Source: Herbaspirillum seropedicae
Lineage (GTDB): Bacteria > Pseudomonadota > Gammaproteobacteria > Burkholderiales > Burkholderiaceae_D
Direction: 5' to 3'
Length of the DNA stretch: 64,000 nt
NCBI RefSeq assembly: GCF_001040945.1
Contig: NZ_CP011930.1
Coordinates: 558,001-622,000, forward strand
Position 1 is the first letter of the stretch. The number at the start of each line of letters is the position of its first letter. A program made the position numbers and the translations under genes. Below are positions 15,801 to 25,170 of the stretch, one piece after another. The notes under the pieces are model-generated. The model had not been told where the DNA came from, searched no databases, and saw nothing but the letters and a program-made list of their open reading frames with translations.

Positions 15801-16718
15801 ATGTTAAGTACCCAAATAGAAGACTTCAAGGCCGACGATGCCCGCCATCGCGCCGGCCGGACCAGTACGCTGGTCAGCATCCTGGTCAACATCGCCCTGG
15901 TGATCCTGCAGGTCACGGCGGGCGTGTTCTCGGGCTCGCAGGCGCTCATTGCCGACGGCATCCATTCCCTGTCCGACCTGGTGTCGGATTTCGTCGTCCT
16001 GCTGGCCGGCCATCACAGCCGCAAGCAGCCTGACGACGATCACCAGTATGGTCACCAGCGTTACGAAAACGCCGCCTCGCTGGCGCTGGGCGCGCTGCTG
16101 CTGGCCGTGGGCGTGGGCATGCTGTTTTCGGCAGCGCAGAAGATCCAGGCCTATGGCCATACGCCGCCGGTGCATGTGGCCGCGCTGTGGGTGGCCCTGA
16201 CCGCCTTGCTGGCCAAGGAACTGCTGTTTCGCTACATGTTGCGCATCGCCGAGCGGGTGCGCTCCAGCATGCTGGTGGCCAATGCCTGGCATGCGCGCTC
16301 GGACGCCGCCTCGTCGCTGGTGGTAGCGCTGGGCATCGTCGGCAGCCTGGCCGGCTTCACGCTGCTGGACCCGGTCGCCGCCGCCGTGGTCGGCCTGATG
16401 GTGGTGCGCACCGGCTGGGGCTTTTTCTGGAGCGCCCTGCATGACCTGATGGATCGCGCCGTCTCGGCCGACGAAGCCCAGGCCATCCGCGCCACCCTGC
16501 TGGCCACGCCTGGCGTACAGGGCGTGCATGATCTGCGCACCCGGCGCATGGGCGACCTCACGCTGGTGGATGTGCATCTGGAGATCGATGGCGCGCTCAC
16601 CGTCACGGCCGGCCACGCCATCGCCACGGCGGCGCGCCGACGCGTGCTCGATGCGCATCATGTGCTCGATGTGATGACCCACGTGGATCCGGTGGAGTCG
16701 CCGCACCCGGCTGCCTAG
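15801..16718 (+). CDS. Cation diffusion facilitator (CDF) family transporter
   Basis: Divalent metal/proton antiporter of 305 residues in the inner membrane. Six hydrophobic helices and a C-terminal cytosolic ferredoxin-like domain (about 215-300) are visible. The transport-site residues are present: HSLSD in helix 2 (DGIHSLSDLVSD) and HARSD in helix 5 (NAWHARSDAASS). These His/Asp pairs favour Zn, Fe or Cd; Mn-specific CDFs usually have DxxxD instead. A His/Asp-rich loop (HHSRKQPDDDHQYGHQRYEN) follows helix 2. AT-rich DNA upstream should be the promoter. Confidence 0.92.
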   Translation: MLSTQIEDFKADDARHRAGRTSTLVSILVNIALVILQVTAGVFSGSQALIADGIHSLSDLVSDFVVLLAGHHSRKQPDDDHQYGHQRYENAASLALGALLLAVGVGMLFSAAQKIQAYGHTPPVHVAALWVALTALLAKELLFRYMLRIAERVRSSMLVANAWHARSDAASSLVVALGIVGSLAGFTLLDPVAAAVVGLMVVRTGWGFFWSALHDLMDRAVSADEAQAIRATLLATPGVQGVHDLRTRRMGDLTLVDVHLEIDGALTVTAGHAIATAARRRVLDAHHVLDVMTHVDPVESPHPAA

Positions 16719-16763
16719 ACCAGCAGAGACGCGGCGTATCGAGACGCCCCGTGCGTCCAGCTA

Positions 16764-16812
16764 AAGAAGCGGCGACAGGGCACCGTTAGAGTGCTATCGC
16801 TTCTTGTTTCTT
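16764..16812 (+). terminator. Possible terminator after the CDF gene
   Basis: AAGAAGCG (16764-16771) pairs with CGCTTCTT (16798-16805), with an inner GCAC/GTGC pairing, followed by GTTTCTT. It ends just before the ATG of the next gene, so the assignment is tentative. Confidence 0.35.
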
Positions 16813-16818
16813 GCGCTC

Positions 16819-18405
16819 ATGAGTCCATTGACCTCGGTGTCGTCGGCACCGGCCTATCTTCCCGCCGCAGCAGTGGCGCCAGCCGCCAGCGCTGCGAGTA
16901 CTGCATCGACCCCATCGAGCCCATCGACGTCATCAACGACTTCCTCCGCCGCTGCGCTCGGCGTGCGTCCGTCCGCCCCTGCGCTGTCACTGTATTCTGC
17001 TGACGGCCGACTGACTGCGCCGGCGGTCTGGGAACAGCGGCAGGACGACCCGCTCTCTGCGCGGCTGGCCCGCAACCTCGCCGCCAGCGATACGGCGGGC
17101 CGCTGGAGCGGACTGGGCAAGGCCCTGCTGGACCAGGCCAGCGTGAGTAGTTCGGTCTATTCGCAGTCGGTGCTGCTGTCGGCCACCGCCGCGCAAGGAG
17201 ACGATGGCGTGCATGCCATCCTGCGTGACCAACTGCACCGTTTCGCCAGCCAGCGGATCGCCCTCACGCTGACCACTAACGCCGGGGCGCGCATCGACGT
17301 GCAACTGGGAGCCAATGCGGAGGGCGTGGCCGTCGATTTCAAGGTGTCCCAGGGCAGTCTCAGCGACGAAGACCGCGCCGCCGTGACGGCCCTGGGCGAA
17401 GCCTTCGACCAGGCCATCCAGGGGCTGGCCGGACGTCCGCCCACCCTGGCGCTGGACAAGCTGATGCAGTTCGATACGCACCAGCTGGCCGCGCTTGATT
17501 TCACCGCCACGCTGGGCGATGACCTGAGCCTGCAACTGCAGATCGACGGCAGCCAGCGCAGCGTGACCGCCCATACCGCTGCCGGCGCCATGAAAGTCGG
17601 CCTGGACGCCACCGCGGCCCCCGTGACCGGCAGCGCCCAGCAACGCCAGCGCGCCATTGCCAGTTACCTGGAACAGTTCGACGCCGCCGCCCGGCGCGGA
17701 CAAGGGGACGCCGGCCTGATGGCCCTGTTCAAGGACGCCTTTGCGCAATTGCATGCAAGCGCCACCGCGCCTGTGCAGGACCACACGCCTGCGCTGCTGG
17801 CGGCCGACGCCACGGATCGCGGCATGCTTTCCGGGCTGGGGGATTTCAGCGCCTCCATCACCGGCAACAGCGCCTGGCCCAATCCCTTGCGCCGTGACGA
17901 GGTCGATGGATTCGACTATCAGGTCTCGCAGCGCACCAGCTTGTCCGGCGCCGGCCAGGCCGATCGCAGCATCGTGCAGCAGGCGCAGTCGCGACTGAAG
18001 GCGTCCTACCATCAATCGCTGCAGCCCGACCTGCCCCTGCAACTGGACAGCACCCGGCAATCGCAGAACTACACCTACCACCAGATCGATGACCGCGCCG
18101 ACAGCCAGCTGGAAATCGGCTATCGGCAAGGTTTCATGACGCAGGCGCGCCTGCGCCAGTCGGCCAGCCAGGACAGCCGGGTCAGCAAGTACGTGCTGGG
18201 TGAGCTGGTCAGCCAGACCCACACGCCCTTGCAGGCGCAGATCGTGCGCGACTTTGCCGCCCAGTTGCAGGATGGCAAAGAAGCCCGTGCCGCCGACGGC
18301 GCCTATCGCCGCAGCCGCCTGCTGGACGGCATCAGCGAGCTGGGCCTGTTGCAGAGCGACCCGCAGCGCGTGCGCGCGCATGGCGCGCAGTGGCTGACAG
18401 AATGA
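16819..18405 (+). CDS. Large hypothetical protein with Ala/Ser/Thr-rich N-terminus
   Basis: Unrecognised protein of 528 residues. The start is taken at ATG 16819; no strong ribosome site is visible, and the upstream TTG lies inside a hairpin. Residues 5-50 are low complexity (Ala, Ser, Thr, Pro), like a disordered linker. The following part contains beta-rich segments (RIALTLTTNAGARIDVQLG; LDFTATLGDDLSLQLQIDG) and helical stretches. There is no signal peptide, no membrane helix and almost no Cys. GC and codon use match the neighbours, so recent transfer is not indicated. It might be a cytosolic adhesin-like or secreted substrate; this is speculation. Confidence 0.65.
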   Translation: MSPLTSVSSAPAYLPAAAVAPAASAASTASTPSSPSTSSTTSSAAALGVRPSAPALSLYSADGRLTAPAVWEQRQDDPLSARLARNLAASDTAGRWSGLGKALLDQASVSSSVYSQSVLLSATAAQGDDGVHAILRDQLHRFASQRIALTLTTNAGARIDVQLGANAEGVAVDFKVSQGSLSDEDRAAVTALGEAFDQAIQGLAGRPPTLALDKLMQFDTHQLAALDFTATLGDDLSLQLQIDGSQRSVTAHTAAGAMKVGLDATAAPVTGSAQQRQRAIASYLEQFDAAARRGQGDAGLMALFKDAFAQLHASATAPVQDHTPALLAADATDRGMLSGLGDFSASITGNSAWPNPLRRDEVDGFDYQVSQRTSLSGAGQADRSIVQQAQSRLKASYHQSLQPDLPLQLDSTRQSQNYTYHQIDDRADSQLEIGYRQGFMTQARLRQSASQDSRVSKYVLGELVSQTHTPLQAQIVRDFAAQLQDGKEARAADGAYRRSRLLDGISELGLLQSDPQRVRAHGAQWLTE

Positions 18406-18489
18406 TGACCTTGCACGCATCCGTGCGTGACAGCAACAGTGCCAGCACAGCCTTGTACAAGCCCGCCGCCATGCGCTAGAATGCGGCCT

Positions 18490-18660
18490 TCTCTTTGGGG
18501 AGTAGCCAGCTTCCGGATCATCCGGAAGAGCCCGTGTCAACATTCTCGGCAGCAGCAGCTGCCGTGGCGCGGGTAGCCAATCGGTAGGCGAGACCATAGA
18601 CGTTTCCTGCGGCCAGGCTGGGCGCGCAGGCGCGTCCATGGACTTTTCGCCCGGCCAAGG
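18490..18660 (+). ncRNA. yybP-ykoY (manganese) riboswitch upstream of mntP
   Basis: The leader of mntP carries the conserved yybP-ykoY elements. CTTTGGGGAGTAGCC lies at 18493-18507, an 8-bp hairpin CTTCCGGA/TCCGGAAG follows, and GTGTCAACATTCTCGG comes near 18534-18549. These are the same conserved blocks seen in front of mntP in enterobacteria. This class binds Mn2+ and turns on exporter expression. The 3' end is approximate. Confidence 0.85.
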
Positions 18661-18671
18661 AATCCCCGCTC

Positions 18672-19253
18672 ATGAATTTCCCCGCTCTCGTTCTCCTCGC
18701 GCTTGCGATGTCCACTGACGCCTTTGCGGCAGCCATCGGCAAGGGCGCCGCCATGCAGAAACCGCGTTTCCTGCAGGCCCTGCGCATCGGCCTGCTGTTC
18801 GGCGTGATCGAAGCCATCACGCCCCTCATCGGCTGGTTCGCCGGTTCGGTGGCCACCAAATGGGTCTCCCAATGGGATCACTGGATCGCCTTTACGCTCT
18901 TGCTGGTGCTGGGTGTGCGCATGATCCGCGAAGGCATGAGCGACGATGATGAAGACGAGGACGCCAGCGCCGCCCCGCAAAAGCAATCGGTGGTGATGCT
19001 GGCCTTGACCGCCGTGGCCACCAGCATCGACGCCATGGCCGTGGGCGTGGGCCTGGCCTTCATCGACGTCAACATCCTCGAAGCAGCCCTGTTGATTGGC
19101 CTGGCCACCACCACCATGGTCACCATCGGCGTGATGGTCGGCCGCGTACTGGGCCACCTCATCGGCAAGCGCGCCGAGATCATCGGCGGCGTGGTGCTGA
19201 TCGGTGTGGGTGCGGCGATCCTGTATGAGCACTTGAGCCGCGCGGGCGGTTGA
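18672..19253 (+). CDS. mntP: Manganese exporter MntP
   Basis: Inner-membrane Mn2+ efflux pump of 193 residues with six helices in two homologous halves. Each half has the acidic intramembrane motif: [13 protein letters not shown] at residues 14-26 and [12 protein letters not shown] at about 116-127. The cytosolic loop is strongly acidic ([11 protein letters not shown]). Length and motifs match MntP (formerly YebN) closely. A manganese riboswitch precedes it, so expression should rise with intracellular Mn2+. The gene is convergent with a LysR gene, whose stop lies 2 bp beyond. Confidence 0.96.
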   Translation: MNFPALVLLALAMSTDAFAAAIGKGAAMQKPRFLQALRIGLLFGVIEAITPLIGWFAGSVATKWVSQWDHWIAFTLLLVLGVRMIREGMSDDDEDEDASAAPQKQSVVMLALTAVATSIDAMAVGVGLAFIDVNILEAALLIGLATTTMVTIGVMVGRVLGHLIGKRAEIIGGVVLIGVGAAILYEHLSRAGG

Positions 19254-19255
19254 AT

Positions 19256-20176
19256 TCAGCGCGCCGTGGCCGGGCGCAGCCTGGCTGCGCGCGCGGCGCA
19301 GTAATCGGCGGCCATCAGGCGGAAGGCCGTGACCGCCGGATTGTCCTGGTCGGGCCGCCAGGCCATGCTCATCTCGGCGCGCGGCGCTTCGTCGGCCAGC
19401 GGGCGGAACTCCACCCGGTCGTAATGGAAACGCTGCGCCGAGGCCGGCAGGATGCCAACGCCCAGCCCGGCGCGCACCAGCGAGAGGATGGTGTGGCTCT
19501 GGTCGATGTACTGGGTGAAATCGGGTTTGACATCCGCCGCCCCCAGCATGGCCATGATGCGTTCGTAGAAATACTTGCCATGCGTGGGCGAATGCATGAT
19601 GAAGGGCTGGCCATCGAGCTGGGTGGTGGCGATGCGGTCGTAGGCGGCCAGCGCATGACCCTGGGGCATGGCCAGCACCAGCGCTTCCTCGTCCACCAGT
19701 TGCAGTTCCAGCGGCTGGCGTGATGCGACTGGCCGCAGGAAGCCGATGTCGATGGTGTTGGCAGTGAAGGCTTCCAGTTGCGCGACCGAAATCAGTTCGA
19801 AGAGCACCACATCGATCTCGGGCAGGCTGGTGCGCGCCTGCATCAGCAACTCCGGAATCAGCTCATAGCCCGCCGCGCCGGTGAAACCCACCCGCACGCG
19901 CCCGGTCTTGCCTTGGCTGGCGCGGCGCACCGTGCTCTCGGCTTGTTCAGACAATTGCAGCAGGCGCGACGCATCGGCCAGGAAGACGCGGCCTTCGGTG
20001 GTCAGCCGCACCGTGCGGCCGACCCGCTCGAACAATTGCACGCCCAGCCTGTGTTCCAGCAGATGGATCTGCCGCGACAAGGGCGGCTGGGTCATGTTCA
20101 GCAGCGCCGCCGCACGGCGGAAATTGAGTTCGGTCGCAGCGACCACGAAACAACGGACTTGAGCCAGATCGAGCAT
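19256..20176 (-). CDS. LysR-family transcriptional regulator
   Basis: LysR protein of 306 residues. The N-terminal HTH (LAQVRCFVVAATELNFRRAAALLNMTQPPLSRQIHLLE) is of the BenM/CatM-like subgroup, with QPPLSRQI in the recognition helix. The effector domain covers about 90-295. It lies 70 bp downstream of a 2-hydroxyacid dehydrogenase gene on the same strand, and a divergent MFS permease plus ilvD follow. It probably controls uptake and oxidation of a hydroxy or sugar acid. Confidence 0.9.
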   Translation of the reverse strand: MLDLAQVRCFVVAATELNFRRAAALLNMTQPPLSRQIHLLEHRLGVQLFERVGRTVRLTTEGRVFLADASRLLQLSEQAESTVRRASQGKTGRVRVGFTGAAGYELIPELLMQARTSLPEIDVVLFELISVAQLEAFTANTIDIGFLRPVASRQPLELQLVDEEALVLAMPQGHALAAYDRIATTQLDGQPFIMHSPTHGKYFYERIMAMLGAADVKPDFTQYIDQSHTILSLVRAGLGVGILPASAQRFHYDRVEFRPLADEAPRAEMSMAWRPDQDNPAVTAFRLMAADYCAARAARLRPATAR

Positions 20177-20246
20177 GAGGATTCGCCGGTAAGGGGAGCG
20201 CCTGCATTATAGGCATGGCCGCTCCCGGGCGCGGCCATGATCCGCT

Positions 20247-21200
20247 TCAGGTGGTGAGACTGCCCTCGGGGCGCTGTCCCGCCAGGCCTTGCGCCAGGCT
20301 GGCCAGCACCATCTCGCCCATGGCCGTGCGCGATTCCACGGTGGCGCTGGCGCGGTGCGCCTGCAGCACCACCTGGTCCATCTGCAGCAAGGCGGCCGGC
20401 ACGTTCGGTTCATCCACGAACACATCCAGTCCTGCCCCGGCGATCACGCCGCGCTGCAGCGCATCCACCAGGTCCTCTTCCACCACCAGCTTGCCGCGGG
20501 CGATGTTGATGAGGATGCCTTCGCGTCCCAAGGCGTCGAGCACGGCCGCATTGATGATGCCCTGCGCCTTGTCGGCGGCGGCGGCCAGTACCAGCACATC
20601 GCTCTCCCGCGCCAGTTGCAGCAGTTCCGGCTGGAACGCGTAGGGCAGGTCCTCCATGGCGCGCAGGTCGGTATAGGTGATCGGACAGCCGAACGCGGCA
20701 GCGCGCTGGGCGATGGCGCGACCAACCTTGCCCATGCCGACGATGCCCACGCGCTTGCCGCTCAGGCGCCGCGACAGCGGGATGGCCGTGGGCGACGGAT
20801 GGCGCACCCAGTCGCCGCGCTGCACGAAGGCATGGCCCGGACAGATCTGCCGGCTCACCGCCAGCATCAGGCCCAGCGCCAGGTCGGCCACATCCTCGGT
20901 GAGTGCGCCGAAGGTGCCGGTGACCGGCAGCCCCTTGCTGCGGGCGTGGTTCAGGTCGACCGCGTCGGTGCCGACACCATTGACGGCCACCACCTTCAGG
21001 GCCGGCAGACTATCCATGAGCGCATTGCTGATGCCGGTGTGGCCACCGGTGATGACGCCTTCGATGACGGCGCCGTGGCGCGCGATGTAGGCCTCCTTGT
21101 CCTCCTGCTCGAACAGGCGGTGCATGTGGTAGAGGCTTTCGAGCTTGTCATTGATGGCCGGGACCAGGATGGGATTGAGCTGCAGCACGTGGCGTTTCAT
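20247..21200 (-). CDS. NAD(P)-dependent 2-hydroxyacid dehydrogenase
   Basis: D-isomer-specific 2-hydroxyacid dehydrogenase of 317 residues, close to glyoxylate/hydroxypyruvate reductases. ATG 21200 is preceded by AAGGAG with eight bases between. The cofactor loop VGIVGMGKVGRAIAQ lies near residues 146-160. The catalytic triad is present: Arg in NIARGKL, Glu in DVFVDEP and His in LQAHRAS. The first domain shows GVGTDAVDLN, as in the family. It would reduce a 2-keto acid (or oxidise the hydroxy acid) in the cytosol. A permease gene is divergent. Confidence 0.9.
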   Translation of the reverse strand: MKRHVLQLNPILVPAINDKLESLYHMHRLFEQEDKEAYIARHGAVIEGVITGGHTGISNALMDSLPALKVVAVNGVGTDAVDLNHARSKGLPVTGTFGALTEDVADLALGLMLAVSRQICPGHAFVQRGDWVRHPSPTAIPLSRRLSGKRVGIVGMGKVGRAIAQRAAAFGCPITYTDLRAMEDLPYAFQPELLQLARESDVLVLAAAADKAQGIINAAVLDALGREGILINIARGKLVVEEDLVDALQRGVIAGAGLDVFVDEPNVPAALLQMDQVVLQAHRASATVESRTAMGEMVLASLAQGLAGQRPEGSLTT

Positions 21201-21600
21201 GAGGGGACTCCTTCTCGTTCGATGGCAATGCCGGCGGATGATGCGGGCATTCCGGCGGCACGTCCAATCCGAAAAGGCTATCAATTGATTCAGGAAATGG
21301 TGGTAGATCCGGTATCAATATCCCTCCCTATCGATTCAATCTGCACATCACCTGATAGCCAGAAAAGATTGGACGCCATGCAAGGGCGCGGCCATGATTC
21401 CCGGCATCGGCCCCCAAGAGAGCCGCGATGAACGCCGGGCGCCAACAGATCCCGCACGGGACGCATGACAAGGCCCGCCACCGCACTGGAGACAAGCATG
21501 AACCTGGGATCACCCCCGCGCCGCCACCCGCTGCCGTCCTGAGCGCGCCTTGCCGCCGCCATAACGATAACCACGAGACACGCCTTCAAGGAGCCCGACA
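21201..21600. other. Divergent regulatory region, dehydrogenase/MFS
   Basis: About 400 bp without a supported gene. It holds a perfect palindrome ATCAATTGAT (21280-21289) and a widely spaced 8-bp inverted repeat GGCTATCA (21276-21283) / TGATAGCC (21353-21360). The segment around 21270-21375 is more AT-rich and is the likely divergent promoter. The symmetry elements could be half-sites for the neighbouring LysR protein. Confidence 0.4.
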
Positions 21601-23055
21601 ATGCATCATGTCGACGCCGCCGACCCGGTCGGCCGCGGCAGTTCCGCCGCATCCGTTGCACCCGCTGCATCCGCCGCATCCAATGCCCCCGCCGCCGCTC
21701 AGATCGGGCAGAAGCCGACCCGTTACCGCTGGGTGGTGATGGGCCTGATCTTCCTGATCTGGGCCATCGCCTGCGCTGACCGGGCCAATTTCGGTATCGC
21801 CTTGCCCTACATGAAGAAGGAATACGGCATCACCAATACCGAAGCCGGACTGATCGTGAGCCTGTTTTCGTTTGCCTATGGCCTGGTGCAGATTCCGGTC
21901 GGGCTGATGTACAAGCGCCTGAGCGAAAAGACCACCGGCATTCTCTTTTCCGTCTTCATGCTGCTGACCTCGCTCTTCACCGGGCTCATGGGCACGACCT
22001 CTTCGGTCTTGCTGCTGCAGCTCTACCGCGTGGGGCTGGGCTTGTCCGAGGGACCGCTGGGCATCGGCTGTACCAACGTGATCAACCGCTGGTTCCCGCC
22101 CGAGGAAAAGGGCACCGCCACCGGCCTCTGGATTGCCGCCTCCAAGCTGGGCCCCCTGATCGTGCCCACGGTCTGCATCATCGTCATCCAGCTCTGGGGC
22201 TGGCGCGAAATCTTTTACGTATTTGCCGTGCCCGGCATCTTCCTGGCCATCCTGTGGTTCTTCCTGGTGACCAATTCGCCCTCCGAGAACCGTTTCTGCA
22301 ATGAGGCCGAACGCCGCTACATCACCCAGGATGTCGCGGCCGGCCCCGCCACCGCCACCGCCAGCAGCCGCGCCCATGTGGGCGCGCAAGTGACGCCGAT
22401 GCCCTGGCTGGACGGCATCAACCGCACCCGCCGCGTGCCACGCCTGGAAACGCTGCGCCAGGTGTTCACGTCCTGGAACGTGATCGGCGTGGCCATCGGC
22501 TATGGCTGCATGATCGGCATCAGCAATATCTTCATGTCGTGGATTCCGACCTACCTGGTCACGGTCAAGGGCTTTGCCTCGGTGAAGATGGGCTTCCTCG
22601 CCTCGGCCCCCTTCATCGGCGCGGTCGCCGGCAACATGCTCGGCGGCGTGATCTCGGACCGCCTGCTGGGCGGCCGCCGCAAGCCCATGATGCTGCTGGG
22701 TGCGCTGGGCACGGCCCTGATGACCCTGCTGCTGGTGGAAGCGCCCGACAGCGTGCTCTACCTCGGCGCCATGCTGATGCTCTCGGGCCTGATGCTGGGC
22801 ATCGGCTTTGCCGGCTACTCGGCCTATCCCATGGGCCTGGCAACCAAGGCCACCTATCCGGCCGCCTTCGGCATCGTCAATTCGCTGGGCCAGATCGGTG
22901 GCGCCTGCGCACCGCTGGCCGTGGGGATGTTGCTGGACCGCTATGACTGGAGCAGCGTCTTCCTCTACATGGTGGGGACATCGCTGCTGTGCCTGGCGCT
23001 GCTGCTGAGCGTGGTCGAGCCGATCACGGTGAGGAAGGCCGGGGAGGAAGCCTGA
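21601..23055 (+). CDS. MFS permease, anion:cation symporter type (sugar-acid-like)
   Basis: Twelve-helix major facilitator of 484 residues, most like the GudP/GarP/DgoT (glucarate, galactarate, galactonate) group. The signatures are RYRWVVMGLIFLIWAIACADRANFGIALPYM at helix 1 and the SEGPLGIGCTNVINRWFP segment in the helix 4-5 region. A 40-residue Ala-rich N-terminal tail is unusual and probably unstructured. ATG 21601 has AAGGAG nearby at 21588-21593. It lies divergent from the dehydrogenase and 162 bp before ilvD, so it likely imports the acid that the dehydrogenase handles. Confidence 0.9.
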   Translation: MHHVDAADPVGRGSSAASVAPAASAASNAPAAAQIGQKPTRYRWVVMGLIFLIWAIACADRANFGIALPYMKKEYGITNTEAGLIVSLFSFAYGLVQIPVGLMYKRLSEKTTGILFSVFMLLTSLFTGLMGTTSSVLLLQLYRVGLGLSEGPLGIGCTNVINRWFPPEEKGTATGLWIAASKLGPLIVPTVCIIVIQLWGWREIFYVFAVPGIFLAILWFFLVTNSPSENRFCNEAERRYITQDVAAGPATATASSRAHVGAQVTPMPWLDGINRTRRVPRLETLRQVFTSWNVIGVAIGYGCMIGISNIFMSWIPTYLVTVKGFASVKMGFLASAPFIGAVAGNMLGGVISDRLLGGRRKPMMLLGALGTALMTLLLVEAPDSVLYLGAMLMLSGLMLGIGFAGYSAYPMGLATKATYPAAFGIVNSLGQIGGACAPLAVGMLLDRYDWSSVFLYMVGTSLLCLALLLSVVEPITVRKAGEEA

Positions 23056-23217
23056 GCGCCATCGGCCCGGGATCATCGGGACGGGCGAACAATGTTGCGG
23101 GTGAATAATATCTCATCGATATTAATAGGAATCGAATTATATATTGGACAAATGGAAGCACCCGAGGCACCCTTACGGTCCCTTTTTCCCTAAGCCGCCT
23201 CTGAGGAGACACCCATC

Positions 23218-25080
23218 ATGCCAACCTACCGTTCCTATACCACCACCCAGGGCCGCAACATGGCCGGCGCGCGCGCGCTGTGGCGCGCCACTGGCATGAA
23301 GGATGGCGATTTCACCAAGCCCATCATCGCGGTGGTCAACTCCTTCACCCAGTTCGTGCCCGGCCACGTCCACCTGAAGGACCTGGGACAGCTGGTGGCG
23401 CGCGAGATCGAGGCGGCCGGCGGCGTGGCCAAGGAATTCAACACCATCGCCGTCGATGACGGCATCGCCATGGGTCACGACGGCATGCTGTACTCGCTGC
23501 CCTCGCGCGACCTGATCGCCGACTCGGTGGAATACATGGTCAACGCCCACTGCGCCGACGCCATGGTCTGCATCTCCAACTGCGACAAGATCACCCCGGG
23601 CATGCTGATGGCCGCCATGCGCCTGAACATCCCCGTGGTCTTCGTCTCCGGCGGCCCGATGGAAGCCGGCAAGGTCATCAAGACCGTCAACACCGACAAG
23701 AAGGTCATCAAGCTGGACCTGGTGGACGCCATGATCCAGGCCGGCGACAAGAACATCTCGGACGCCGACGTGGCCGAAGTGGAACGCTCGGCCTGTCCCA
23801 CCTGCGGTTCCTGCTCGGGCATGTTCACCGCCAACTCGATGAACTGCCTGACCGAAGTGCTGGGCCTGTCGCTGCCGGGCAATGGCACCATCGTCGCCAC
23901 CCACGCCGACCGCAAGGAACTGTTCCTGCGCGCTGGCCGCCTGATCGTCGAACTGGCCAAGCGCCACTACGAACAGGACGACTACAGCATCCTGCCGCGC
24001 AACATCTGCACCAAGGAAACCTGGGAAAACGCCATGACCCTGGACGTCTCCATGGGCGGCTCCACCAACACCGTGCTGCACCTGCTGGCTGCCGCGCACG
24101 AAGCCAAGGTGGAATTCACCATGGCCGACATCGACCGCATCTCGCGCCGCGTGCCCTGCCTGTGCAAGGTCGCCCCGATGACCAACAAGTACCACATCGA
24201 AGACGTGCACCGCGCCGGCGGCATCATCTCCATCCTGGGCGAACTGGCCCGCGCCGGCTTGCTGGACACCTCCCGTCCCACCGTGCACAGCAAGACCCTG
24301 GGCGAAGCCATCGAGAAGTTCGACATCCGCGTTTCCAGCGATCCGGCCGTGCACAAGCTGTTCCGTGCTGCGCCCGGCGGCGTGCCCACGCAGGTGGCCT
24401 TCTCGCAGGAAGAGCGCTTCGAGGCCAACGACCTGGACCGCGCCAACGGCTGCATCCGTGATCGTGAACACGCCTACTCGCAGGATGGCGGCCTGGCCGT
24501 CCTCTACGGCAACATTGCCGAGAAGGGTTGCATCGTCAAGACGGCGGGCGTGGATGAAAGCATCCTGAAGTTCTCCGGCACCGCACGCGTCTTCGAAAGC
24601 CAGGACGCCGCCGTGGAAGGCATCCTGGGCGACAAGGTCAAGGCCGGCGATGTCGTCATCGTGCGCTACGAAGGCCCCAAGGGCGGCCCCGGCATGCAGG
24701 AAATGCTGTATCCGACCTCGTACATCAAGTCCAAGGGCCTGGGCAAGGCGTGCGCGCTGTTTACCGATGGCCGCTTCTCCGGCGGTTCCTCCGGCCTGGT
24801 GATCGGCCACGCCTCCCCGGAAGCGGCTGAAGGCGGCGCCATCGGCCTGGTGGAAGAGGGCGACATGATCGACATCGACATCCCCAACCGCACCATCAAC
24901 CTGCGCATCTCCAGCGACGACCTGGCCAAGCGCCGCACCGCCATGGAAGCCCGTGGCGACGCCGCCTGGCAACCGGGCAACCGCCAGCGCGTGGTCTCGC
25001 AGGCGCTGCAGGCCTATGCGGCGCTGACCACGTCGGCTGATCGTGGCGCGGTGCGTGATCTGTCGCAATTGAAGCGCTGA
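23218..25080 (+). CDS. ilvD: Dihydroxy-acid dehydratase
   Basis: IlvD converts 2,3-dihydroxy-isovalerate and its ethyl homologue to the 2-keto acids in valine, leucine and isoleucine synthesis. The 620-residue length and the [27 protein letters not shown] opening are those of the enterobacterial-type enzyme. Cluster and Mg ligands are seen in NCDKITPG and [18 protein letters not shown], plus the [13 protein letters not shown] segment. It binds a [4Fe-4S] or [2Fe-2S] cluster. It follows an MFS gene in a sugar-acid-like neighbourhood rather than ilv genes, so a catabolic dehydratase role cannot be excluded. An intrinsic terminator follows. Confidence 0.94.
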   Translation: MPTYRSYTTTQGRNMAGARALWRATGMKDGDFTKPIIAVVNSFTQFVPGHVHLKDLGQLVAREIEAAGGVAKEFNTIAVDDGIAMGHDGMLYSLPSRDLIADSVEYMVNAHCADAMVCISNCDKITPGMLMAAMRLNIPVVFVSGGPMEAGKVIKTVNTDKKVIKLDLVDAMIQAGDKNISDADVAEVERSACPTCGSCSGMFTANSMNCLTEVLGLSLPGNGTIVATHADRKELFLRAGRLIVELAKRHYEQDDYSILPRNICTKETWENAMTLDVSMGGSTNTVLHLLAAAHEAKVEFTMADIDRISRRVPCLCKVAPMTNKYHIEDVHRAGGIISILGELARAGLLDTSRPTVHSKTLGEAIEKFDIRVSSDPAVHKLFRAAPGGVPTQVAFSQEERFEANDLDRANGCIRDREHAYSQDGGLAVLYGNIAEKGCIVKTAGVDESILKFSGTARVFESQDAAVEGILGDKVKAGDVVIVRYEGPKGGPGMQEMLYPTSYIKSKGLGKACALFTDGRFSGGSSGLVIGHASPEAAEGGAIGLVEEGDMIDIDIPNRTINLRISSDDLAKRRTAMEARGDAAWQPGNRQRVVSQALQAYAALTTSADRGAVRDLSQLKR

Positions 25081-25103
25081 TCTGTTGATCTGCCTGAAAT
25101 GAC

Positions 25104-25137
25104 AAAGCCGCCCGGTGCATGCCGGGCGGCTTTTTTT
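25104..25137 (+). terminator. Intrinsic terminator of ilvD
   Basis: Perfect 12-bp stem AAAGCCGCCCGG / CCGGGCGGCTTT with a TGCATG loop and a run of seven T. It is 24 bp after the ilvD stop. Confidence 0.93.
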
Positions 25138-25170
25138 GCGCCCGCAGTCCGGGCGCGCTACCTCCGCGCT

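Noticed and set aside
16987..18639. 550-aa frame antisense to the large unknown protein
   Set aside because: Runs into the mntP riboswitch and has no plausible start; the plus-strand gene is better supported, though that gene is itself unknown.
23173..25068. 631-aa open frame antisense to ilvD
   Set aside because: Mirror of a highly conserved gene; His/Gly/Ala-rich and without domain features.
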